A stretch of DNA of 13,094 bases. Origin: Halolacustris sp051744345 (GTDB lineage: Bacteria > Actinomycetota > Humimicrobiia > Humimicrobiales > Humimicrobiaceae). The stretch covers positions 1-13,094 of the forward strand of contig JBNJCW010000053.1 of NCBI GenBank assembly GCA_051744345.1. Direction: 5' to 3'. Under the pieces are notes generated by a model, which saw nothing but the letters and a program-made list of their open reading frames with translations, had not been told where the DNA came from and made no database searches. Below, piece by piece: positions 7,528-13,016 of the stretch. How positions within the stretch are numbered: the stretch's first letter is position 1; every line of letters begins with the position of its first letter. The translations under genes and the position numbers were made by a program.

Positions 7528-7586
7528 CAGGAAGCCAAAACAGATACCAGGCTTCTTGAAGATGTATAAATTTGCGCCAGCCGCAA
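7528..7586. repeat. Two adjacent inverted repeats in a GC-richer island
   Basis: CAGGAAGCC (7528-7536) pairs with GGCTTCTTG (7550-7558) with one G-U pair and a 13-base loop. TTGCG (7572-7576) and CGCAA (7582-7586) form a second small perfect stem. Neither is followed by a T-run on either strand that would make a terminator. The rest of the 7384-7697 gap is AT-rich and holds the promoters. Confidence 0.35.
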
Positions 7587-7610
7587 CTGGGCATATCTTT
7601 GGCATAAAAT

Positions 7611-7644
7611 TTGCATAATAAAATAAGGGATATATACTATAAAC
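7611..7644 (+). promoter_or_regulatory. Promoter of the Rrf2-type regulator gene
   Basis: TTGCAT at 7611-7616 and TATACT at 7633-7638 are 16 bases apart. The repeated element TACTATAAA (7636-7644) overlaps the -10, where a repressor would block transcription. Autoregulation by the Rrf2 protein is an inference from the family. Confidence 0.45.
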
Positions 7645-7697
7645 TACATATTCTATTAATATTATAATTTAAATAATAGAAATGGTGGTTAAAAAAT

Positions 7698-8120
7698 ATG
7701 AAGATTTCTACGAGGGGAAGATACAGCACAAGGCTCCTTTTAGAGCTGGCCTTAAATTACGGTAAAGGCCCAACCCTTTTAAAAGAGATAAGCAAAGCCC
7801 AGGATATATCCCAGAAATACCTTAACCAGCTTATAATGCCCCTGAAGGTGGCTGGCCTGGTTTTAAGCACCAGGGGAGCACATGGCGGCTACCTTTTAGC
7901 CAAACAGCCTGAAGACATAAAGCTTAGCGATATAATTATTGCCGTAGAAGGGCCAGTCAACCTGGTTGAATGTGTCAATAATCCTGGTATATGCCCCCGG
8001 TATGAAGACTGTGTTAGCAGGGAAGCCTGGGAGGAGGTAAGTGTAAAATGCCTGGAGGTACTCCAGTCCTATACGCTTAAAGACCTGGTAGACCGGCAAT
8101 ATGAAAAGCAGGGCAAATAA
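7698..8120 (+). CDS. Rrf2/IscR-type transcriptional regulator with Fe-S cysteines
   Basis: The 140-residue protein begins MKISTRGRYSTRLLLELA, the typical Rrf2-family start, with a winged helix including KYLNQLIMPL (recognition region, 40-49) and the RGAHGGYLL wing (59-67). Three cysteines at C92, C99 and C105 in the pattern CVNNPGICPRYEDC sit where E. coli IscR has its [2Fe-2S] ligands (92, 98, 104), so it probably senses Fe-S, iron or redox state. CymR-type members of the family control cysteine genes and usually lack this cysteine set. GGTGGT precedes the ATG by 9 bases. The gene diverges from doxX-cysK, its likeliest targets along with itself. Confidence 0.9.
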   Translation: MKISTRGRYSTRLLLELALNYGKGPTLLKEISKAQDISQKYLNQLIMPLKVAGLVLSTRGAHGGYLLAKQPEDIKLSDIIIAVEGPVNLVECVNNPGICPRYEDCVSREAWEEVSVKCLEVLQSYTLKDLVDRQYEKQGK

Positions 8121-8125
8121 TCTAA

Positions 8126-8287
8126 AACGGATGGCCTTTTACCACCACAGAATCGCACTGTATTTTAAAAGAATTGGGACAAACAATTAATGCCACCAAG
8201 TTGCTGGCAGTTGAATTTGAGGAACTTAAATGCTTGGAGGGCAGATTCAAGATTTCAGACAATCAATTTATACACTGCATTATTTAA
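8126..8287 (+). pseudogene. Orphan open frame without a start, possible gene remnant
   Basis: The frame is open from a stop at 8123-8125 to TAA at 8285-8287 and reads like real protein, including ESHCILKELGQTINATKLL and EFEELKCLEGRFKI. No ATG, GTG or ribosome binding site starts it. It is not homologous to the Rrf2 protein just upstream as far as I can see. It may be the tail of a lost gene or chance. The remaining gap to 8411 holds an inverted repeat CCAGGC/GCCTGG (8323-8328 and 8354-8359) with a long AT-rich loop. Confidence 0.25.
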
Positions 8288-8411
8288 TATTAGAAAAACC
8301 ATCTGGATACTTTAATAAGGCACCAGGCCTGAATAATTAAAAAAAGTTAAAAAGCCTGGCAAAATCCGGTTAGTTATTGGATATAATAAATAAGTTAGAA
8401 AAATAGGTATC

Positions 8412-9248
8412 ATGGATAATAAAAGATGGCATAAGTACTTTCCCTGGAAATACATTTTGATTGCTTTTGGTTTCTCCTGGATCATTTGGTTGCCGGGTGT
8501 CCTGGCTTCCAAGAGTCTCTTTCAGTTACCATTCTCTTATACTTTGCTGACCGGAATTGGTGCATTTGGGCCATTGGTGGCAGCATTCCTGTTAACTTAC
8601 ATAAAATATGGCAAGAAGGGAGCAGCCGATCTTTTAAAAAGGTCTGTTTCAATCGGCTTTAAAAAAATATGGTTGGTACCAACTCTTCTGTTAATGCCGG
8701 TTTTAACAGGGCTATCACTGCTTATATACATTTCTTTTGAAGGAAAGGCCGGTTTGCCTGAGTTTACATTGCTCCTTGAGCCATGGTTAATTATTCCCCT
8801 TTTTTTTGTTTCATTTTTCGCACTTGGAGCAATTCAAGAAGAATTCGGGTGGAGGGGATATGCGCTTGACTTGATGCAGAGAAAATGGAACGCCCTTTTA
8901 TCAAGTTTGATGCTGGGCATTATATGGGCAATCTGGCACCTTCCATTATTTTTTATACAGGGAACCATGCAGAGTAAGGTACCTTTTTATATTTTCCTAT
9001 TAAGCACCCTGGGAGTTACAGTGATCTATACCTGGTTATACAATAATACAGGACGGAGCATACTAATTGTATTATTATTCCATGCAATGCATAATACCGC
9101 CTTCAATATTTTTCCAATTACTCTTTTGCCTTCACCTGATAGGGCTTTACTATATCTTACGGGCCTGCAATTATTAGTTGCTATAATAATAATTTGCATA
9201 TGGGGCCCGTATAAAATGACAAAGCACAGTTTAGGTTTTAAAAATTGA
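8412..9248 (+). CDS. CPBP-family (CAAX protease / bacteriocin-processing, Abi) intramembrane metalloprotease
   Basis: This 278-residue polytopic membrane protein has about eight hydrophobic segments. The glutamate motif QEEFGWRGYAL carries E143, E144 and R148; the second motif IWAIWHLPLFF carries H176; the third, LLFHAMHNTAFN, carries H224, H227 and N228. These are the conserved membrane-embedded residues of the CPBP family (relatives of Rce1 and of Abi bacteriocin-immunity proteins). The natural substrate is not predictable; no bacteriocin or prenylated-protein gene is next to it. Only a weak AGG lies before the ATG. It ends in TGA and is followed 91 bases later by an intrinsic terminator, so it is a single-gene unit. 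Confidence 0.9.
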   Translation: MDNKRWHKYFPWKYILIAFGFSWIIWLPGVLASKSLFQLPFSYTLLTGIGAFGPLVAAFLLTYIKYGKKGAADLLKRSVSIGFKKIWLVPTLLLMPVLTGLSLLIYISFEGKAGLPEFTLLLEPWLIIPLFFVSFFALGAIQEEFGWRGYALDLMQRKWNALLSSLMLGIIWAIWHLPLFFIQGTMQSKVPFYIFLLSTLGVTVIYTWLYNNTGRSILIVLLFHAMHNTAFNIFPITLLPSPDRALLYLTGLQLLVAIIIICIWGPYKMTKHSLGFKN

Positions 9249-9339
9249 AATCAAAAGTAGCGGACTGTAAAAGCATTGGCTGTATTTAGTTTAAATTTGT
9301 AAAATACATAAAATTACCGGGGCAATATCTAATGTATCT

Positions 9340-9368
9340 GGAAAATATTATAAATATTTCCTTTTTTT
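9340..9368 (+). terminator. Intrinsic terminator after the CPBP protease gene
   Basis: GGAAAATATT and AATATTTCC form an AT-rich stem with one bulged A and a 3-base loop (ATA), followed at once by seven Ts (9362-9368). The stem has only two G-C pairs, so it may be a modest terminator. Confidence 0.5.
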
Positions 9369-9720
9369 AGCCTGCTAATTAAAAGCTTGAAACCATCAAG
9401 TAAAAGAATTTTCAGGCAGTTTAAATATTAAACAGATTAAAGACATCGAAGTGTACCCTTAAAATAAGAAAGCAAAGAGCTTCATGTCTGCAGGTGCCTG
9501 GTAAAAATATCTAAGAGATTTAAAAAAAAGAGAGCGAAATTTTTGCCTAACCCTAAAAATTTTGGCAAATGGCATAGAAAGCCCGCTGCCTGATGGGCAA
9601 ATAGATCAATAAATATTTATTTATAAAAAATATATTGGTGCCCTGGGCAGCACAAAGTCGAACTATATTTTGAAAGAATTAGAAAAATTCGAAATATTTT
9701 TAAATGATTTTTAGTTTAAT

Positions 9721-9749
9721 TAAGTGGACCTAAGTGGTAAATTAATTAA
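9721..9749. repeat. TAAGTGG direct repeats with helical-turn spacing, followed by TTAATTAA
   Basis: TAAGTGG occurs at 9721-9727 and again at 9731-9737, exactly 10 bases apart. TTAATTAA palindromes lie at 9716-9723 and 9742-9749 on either side. The layout resembles a binding site for a DNA-binding protein. Chance is possible in such AT-rich DNA. Confidence 0.3.
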
Positions 9750-9986
9750 CTTAAAAGATTTCTTAATATCTTTTAGATTAAGGGAAAATATCCACATATA
9801 AGCTTCTAAGCAATTATAATACCAATTCCCAGATATTCGATTATCATTCCTAATGCTACCGGTTTTATGCAGCAACTGTATGATTTTGGTGCTTATTCTT
9901 CAAAGCTATTAAAAAATATTATTCCATATATAATATATTTATGAAGATAAATGATTATTTAAAAATTTTAACCGTGGAGGTCTAAA

Positions 9987-10442
9987 ATGGATAAAAAAAG
10001 AAAAATATACCTGGCATCTCTTGGCGCAGGTGAGCTGACCTATGAGAAAGCAGAGGATCTTACAAAAAAAATGGTGGAAAAGGGCGAAATAGCAATTGAA
10101 AAAGAAGAAGAGTTTAGAAAAGAACTAATTAAGAGGTCAAAAGAATATAATAAGCAGATGCAGGAGAAAATAAATTCCACCATAGATGACCTGGCAAAGC
10201 GTGGTGAACCGGTTGACAAAAAGGCTAAAGAAAAGAGACAGGAGATAGAAGAAAGAGTAAAGGCCAAAGTCGATGAGGTCATGGCCGATATGAAGACGAG
10301 AACAAAACAAAGGCTGGATATTTCTGATGAAAAAATTGAAGAAAAGATAGAAAAAGTACTAAAAAACATGAATATCCCCACCAGGAAAGAACTTGACGAT
10401 ATTAGTGAAAAGCTTAATAAGTTATCAGGGGCCTCTGGATAA
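9987..10442 (+). CDS. Phasin-like coiled-coil protein (polyhydroxyalkanoate-granule-associated / phasin family)
   Basis: This 151-residue protein is highly charged and almost entirely helical. It begins with a short hydrophobic patch (KIYLASLGAGELTYEKAEDL), continues as a long heptad-like Lys/Glu coiled coil (about residues 25-130), and ends with IPTRKELDDISEKLNKL, the tail typical of proteins annotated as phasin family or PHA-granule-associated. No PHA synthase is present in the window, so a granule role is not supported by context; a membrane or envelope stress scaffold is equally possible given the AmaP gene that follows. The ribosome binding site GGAGGT lies 7 bases before the ATG. It is the first gene of a plus-strand cluster; the next start is 23 bases after its stop. 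Confidence 0.75.
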   Translation: MDKKRKIYLASLGAGELTYEKAEDLTKKMVEKGEIAIEKEEEFRKELIKRSKEYNKQMQEKINSTIDDLAKRGEPVDKKAKEKRQEIEERVKAKVDEVMADMKTRTKQRLDISDEKIEEKIEKVLKNMNIPTRKELDDISEKLNKLSGASG

Positions 10443-10465
10443 AATAATCAGGGAAAGGACACAAA

Positions 10466-11119
10466 ATGAATATATTTAATAGAATAATAATGGTAATACT
10501 ATTGCTTTTTTTAGTAGCCATATCAGTTGTAGGTATAGTAAACTTATATGCTGATTTGTTTACCTGGGCCGAGATACCATCTCTTGTCTTAGACACTGAA
10601 GTTGAAATGAACACCTATATAGCTACTGCAGTACTTGCAGGAATACTTATAATATCAATCATTCTCCTTGTTTTTGAACTTCGCAGAAGAAGGCCAAGAA
10701 AAGCAATAATAAGTTCCAGCAGTATGGGAAGATCAACAGTAACTACAGACAGCATTTCAAAACAGATCAACAGCGAGCTGCTTAAGTTAGATGAGATCAA
10801 AGATGTTAAATCAAAAACCATAGCTAAAAAAAATAAGATAATTGCAGATATATACGCAAAAGTAGTCGAAGGACAGGACTTAAGCCAGATGACAGAAATG
10901 TTAAGGGATGTCACCAATGACTTCCTGACCGAGAAACTGGGCCTTAATGTAGCAAAAATTGAGTTTACTATCACTGGATTTGTACCGGAAAAGGCAAAAG
11001 CTGAACCATCCGAGGAAGATATGATTATTACCCAGGTTAAAGCTGCACTTCAGAAAGAAGAAGAAACAGATGTACCGGAAGAAAAAGAAGAAGAAATCAA
11101 AGAGAAGGAAACTGAATAG
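10466..11119 (+). CDS. amaP: AmaP-like alkaline shock response membrane anchor protein
   Basis: The 217-residue protein begins MNIFNRIIMVILLLFLVAIS, the typical AmaP start, with two transmembrane helices (about 7-28 and 51-70), followed by a positively charged stop (RRRRPRK, 73-79). A cytoplasmic Asp23-like region follows (about 95-175, with DIYAKVVEGQDLSQM and DVTNDFLTEKLGL), then a very acidic Glu-rich tail (about 195-217). In Staphylococcus AmaP anchors the Asp23 protein to the membrane; no separate Asp23/Gls24 gene is present here. The start has AAAGGA about 8 bases upstream. It lies 23 bases after the phasin-like gene and 54 bases before a small membrane protein gene. Confidence 0.78.
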   Translation: MNIFNRIIMVILLLFLVAISVVGIVNLYADLFTWAEIPSLVLDTEVEMNTYIATAVLAGILIISIILLVFELRRRRPRKAIISSSSMGRSTVTTDSISKQINSELLKLDEIKDVKSKTIAKKNKIIADIYAKVVEGQDLSQMTEMLRDVTNDFLTEKLGLNVAKIEFTITGFVPEKAKAEPSEEDMIITQVKAALQKEEETDVPEEKEEEIKEKETE

Positions 11120-11173
11120 AATAATAAACACCCTTTCATTTTAATTTTTTAAATAAAATAAGAAAGGCAAAAG

Positions 11174-11440
11174 ATGGTTAAAGAAAAAACTCCTCTTATT
11201 ACAAAATTTATATTGATATTCGAACCTTCACTATTTGTGTTCTCATTGTTTTTTTTGGCAATTAATCTTAAAGTCTTTCTATCTATTTTTTTAATGGGAA
11301 GTTTTTTATTATTTTTAATTATTTCACTCGTCGGTCTGGTAAAACATGAGCTTAGAACCACGTTTTGGATGCCGGTATCTTTTATCTTTAGCTTTATATT
11401 TCTGGTGCTTTTTATCATCGTGGTAAATTTACCAAGATAA
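11174..11440 (+). CDS. Small hypothetical membrane protein (88 residues)
   Basis: The protein is mainly hydrophobic, with about three membrane segments (roughly residues 9-28, 31-55 and 64-86), a short charged loop around KHELRTTF, and a basic N-terminus (MVKEK). I recognise no family. AAAGG stands 6 bases before the ATG, and the gene follows amaP on the same strand by 54 bases, so it may complete that cluster. Its stop is only a few bases before the remnant of an insertion sequence, so the original downstream context has been lost. It could itself be a truncated end of a larger gene, but the start site looks proper. Confidence 0.6.
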   Translation: MVKEKTPLITKFILIFEPSLFVFSLFFLAINLKVFLSIFLMGSFLLFLIISLVGLVKHELRTTFWMPVSFIFSFIFLVLFIIVVNLPR

Positions 11441-11451
11441 AAAATAGATAA

Positions 11452-11682
11452 GTAATTAAGAGCAGAGATATTCTAGAGATTGCCGAATCAAGGTACAACC
11501 GGGCTTCAACTATTCTGTCTGCCCAGGTTGATCATTGCAAATGGTATGAGCTCTTTGCAGATCCCACCATTACTGATGCCATAATGGACAAGATAATTCA
11601 CAATGCATATATCCTTGCCCTTGATTCCAAGAGGTCTATGAGGCAGGTAATGGCTGAGGATTTAAAAGATGATATTATATAA
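11452..11682 (+). pseudogene. istB: Remnant of IS21-family istB (transposition helper ATPase), C-terminal part
   Basis: An open frame with no start codon encodes about 76 residues that match the end of IstB: RDILEIAESRYNRASTILSA, then a KWYELFADPTITDAIMDKII stretch, an HNAY motif and SMRQ. IstB is a DnaA/AAA-type ATPase that assists the IstA transposase. The Walker motifs and the whole N-terminal two thirds, as well as istA, are absent. The frame opens after a TAA just past the small membrane protein gene, so the left part was deleted rather than only mutated. Confidence 0.85.
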
Positions 11683-11733
11683 ATTTATTGAAATGAGGAG
11701 TCTACTGCTGTAGAATATTTAACATCCGCAGGG

Positions 11734-11774
11734 TGTCCGGATGTTGCCGGAACTACTGTCCGGATAAGCCGGAA
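11734..11774 (+). repeat. Tandem terminal repeats of the IS21 remnant
   Basis: TGTCCGGATGTTGCCGGAA (11734-11752) and TGTCCGGATAAGCCGGAA (11757-11774) are near-identical copies with a 23-base period. AACATCCG/CGGATGTT (11721-11728 and 11738-11745) also forms an 8-base inverted repeat. Such multiple subterminal repeats are likely transposase binding sites in IS21-family elements. Confidence 0.7.
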
Positions 11775-11890
11775 TTCGCACCTGGACTTAGAAAATTGGA
11801 ACTGTATATTGATAGAATTGGAAGATTTTAAGAAAATAATAGAATAAGCTGGCACCCCTTTCGAACCTAGAATCAAGAGGTAAATAATAG

Positions 11891-12040
11891 AATTTACTTA
11901 ATATACCTTTTAATTTGCTGGTAAATTTGGATTATTGTTCAGACTGGCTGGAGACTGTAGACAAAGTTAGAACCAGAATTGCAAGCTCAGATAAGATTAT
12001 TTTTATACCTGAACTAAGCTTTTTACAGAATAATTGCTGA
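11891..12040 (+). pseudogene. Start-less coding-like fragment downstream of the IS remnant
   Basis: Between a TAG at 11888 and a TGA at 12038 the frame encodes about 49 residues that read like protein (for example DYCSDWLETVDKVRTRIASS and IIFIPELSF). No start codon of quality and no family are recognised. Together with the frame 11763-11847 (including HLDLENWNCILIELEDF) it may be debris of genes broken by the insertion. Confidence 0.2.
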
Positions 12041-12095
12041 TTTTACCAGTTTATACCTCGCATGTTTAACGATTCTTTGAAAAATAGACTTGATA

Positions 12096-12218
12096 TTACC
12101 ATTTCTCTGCAGCAGTTTCCTGGTCCATGTTTTTAACATCTTTTAAATTTAATGCCTCTATTTTTTCCAGGCTTAGCGTCTCATACTTCAGTTTTGTAAT
12201 AGGTATTCCCTGGGTGGC
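12096..12218 (-). pseudogene. Start-less coding-like fragment after the DUF5320-like gene
   Basis: On the minus strand a frame bounded by TAA just upstream (12219-12221) encodes about 40 residues, including ITKLKYETLSLEKIEALNL and ending AAEKW. It lies 27 bases after the small Gly-rich gene on the same strand. It has no start codon and I do not recognise the family. It could be the tail of a third gene of that operon after a deletion. Confidence 0.25.
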
Positions 12219-12245
12219 TTAAAATAAGCATACAAAAAAATAGTG

Positions 12246-12389
12246 TTAATTTTTTGTATTACTTTTCTTGCCGCCTTTTCCCTGACCTTTTCCAGTACCG
12301 GTACCAGGACCTTGTCCTCTTCCGTCTCCGGCGCCTCTTCCAGTACCGGGGCCCTTACCTGCTGGACCTGTTCCATCTCCTCTTGGCAT
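12246..12389 (-). CDS. Small glycine-rich DUF5320-like protein (47 residues)
   Basis: The ATG at 12389 has a strong ribosome binding site, AAAGGAG, with a short spacer. The product begins MPRGDGTGPAGKGPGTGRGA, closely matching the signature start of DUF5320-type proteins (MPxGDGTGPMG..TGRGAG), then continues with Gly-Lys-Arg repeats and ends KKSNTKN. Usual members have Met and Cys in this region and a longer C-terminal coiled coil; both are missing, so this is a minimal, fully basic version. DUF5320 genes in anaerobes commonly stand next to NifX/NifB-type dinitrogenase-cofactor proteins, as here, where it follows that gene by 14 bases (counted from the second stop at 12404). Function is unknown. 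A different reading frame over the same bases is longer but has no ribosome binding site. Confidence 0.75.
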   Translation of the reverse strand: MPRGDGTGPAGKGPGTGRGAGDGRGQGPGTGTGKGQGKGGKKSNTKN

Positions 12390-12478
12390 ATTAGTCTCCT
12401 TTCTTATTCATAATCATATACACTTTTATCTATACTGTAACCCTTGTCTGCACCAGTCGAACAAATACTTTCCCCACC

Positions 12479-12814
12479 TCAAAGTATACCTGCAAGCAAA
12501 TTATCTATTGCATCCTGTACTTTTCCTTCAATACCCAGGACTGGGTTTATTTTTGCACCATTCAAGAGTTCCTGGGCACGCGTACCCATCCCGCTGTCAA
12601 TAATACAGCTAACACCTTTTTTCTTAAAAAATTGAGGCCAAAATCCTAGATGATGCACTGGATTTTTAATAACCTCTACTTTAATAACTTTACCATTCTT
12701 AATATTCAGTAATGTAAATTCAGAACATCTGCCGAAATGACGGGATACAAAATCTCCATCAGTTGAAATTGCTACCTCTATTTTCCCTAAACACTTTTTT
12801 GTTTTATTTAACAA
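12479..12814 (-). CDS. NifX/NifB-type dinitrogenase iron-molybdenum cofactor family protein, interrupted by UGA in the conserved tail
   Basis: The protein is a small RNase-H-like domain of the NifX/NafY/C-terminal NifB family (PF02579 type): KIEVAIS strand, HFGRCSEFTLL at 26-36, NGKV turn, HHLGFWPQFF at 54-63, GVSCIIDSGMGTRAQELL and GKVQDAIDNLLAG. Stand-alone versions are common in strict anaerobes outside nitrogen fixation and may bind metal-sulfur clusters; the role is unproven. Two oddities are seen. The only in-frame start is TTG at 12814, ten residues before the conserved region, without a clear ribosome binding site. The frame stops at TGA (12479-12481), but the same frame continues 24 codons to TAA at 12404 with GGESICS, matching the family's usual tail (LKSTGSVC-like). 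Readthrough, a nonsense mutation or a sequence error are possible. With the stop it is 111 residues; with the tail 136. Confidence 0.75.
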   Translation of the reverse strand: MLNKTKKCLGKIEVAISTDGDFVSRHFGRCSEFTLLNIKNGKVIKVEVIKNPVHHLGFWPQFFKKKGVSCIIDSGMGTRAQELLNGAKINPVLGIEGKVQDAIDNLLAGIL

Positions 12815-13016
12815 TAATAATAATCGGTTATTTCTATATATTTTAACTTTATTTTACCATCTTTTAAGAGTAATTTCAGACATTTTATAGTCTCGTTTAT
12901 ATTATAATATATATTGGTATCCGTTAATATAATTTCTATAAACAATAACTATTTATATGAACAAAATTTACCTTTGATAATTATTAAGTTGTCTGAATAA
13001 AAAGGGAGCAATAAAA
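12815..13016. other. AT-rich intergenic region with likely divergent promoters
   Basis: The stretch between the NifX-like gene and the truncated plus-strand frame is very AT-rich. Several TATAAT-like hexamers occur on both strands around 12900-12910, but none has a convincing -35 partner at the right distance. I see no RNA gene or repeat of note. Confidence 0.35.

Larger units (their letters stand above)
9249..9986. other. Gene-poor AT-rich region with inverted and direct repeats
   Basis: No complete gene is visible in these 738 bases. Present are the terminator of the protease gene (9340-9368), two mutually exclusive hairpins at 9537-9569, a hairpin AAAAGAT/ATCTTTT at 9753-9774, and a pair of TAAGTGG direct repeats at 9721 and 9731 flanked by two TTAATTAA palindromes. 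A start-less open frame (9810-9944, including NATGFMQQLYDFGAYSSKLL) may be a gene remnant. The last bases carry the leader of the phasin-like gene. Confidence 0.5.
11452..11780 (+). mobile_element. Right-hand remnant of an IS21-family insertion sequence
   Basis: The istB tail is followed by about 50 bases and then by the repeated terminal structure usual for IS21 relatives, ending near GCCGGAATTCGCA at 11780, whose CA is the expected terminal dinucleotide. The left end and istA are missing, so the element is dead. The exact boundary at 11780 is inferred from the repeat pattern. Confidence 0.65.

Noticed and set aside
8323..8359. CCAGGC/GCCTGG inverted repeat as terminator of the Rrf2 gene
   Set aside because: The loop is about 25 bases and no T-run follows the second arm.
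9636..9664. tRNA-like piece on the minus strand (GTTCGAC and a CCA-like end)
   Set aside because: No T stem, anticodon arm or acceptor pairing can be drawn around it.
10040..10381. Minus-strand frame rich in Ser and Phe opposite the phasin-like gene
   Set aside because: It is the antisense of a Lys/Glu coiled coil, and the sense frame has a strong ribosome binding site.
12188..12376. A longer minus-strand frame over the Gly-rich gene, rich in Glu, Val and Pro
   Set aside because: It has no ribosome binding site and is the shadow of the Gly-rich frame, whose start has AAAGGAG and whose product matches the DUF5320 signature.
12443..12465. Selenocysteine insertion hairpin after the UGA
   Set aside because: The stem is weak with an asymmetric bulge and a 3-base loop, and the aligned residue in the family is Lys, not Cys. 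It is mentioned only as a remote option.
12404..12481. Genome-wide recoding of UGA to Trp or Gly
   Set aside because: Archease ends in TGA at its usual family C-terminus and overlaps the ribosome binding site of rtcB, and the CPBP gene also ends in TGA, so UGA is a normal stop here.
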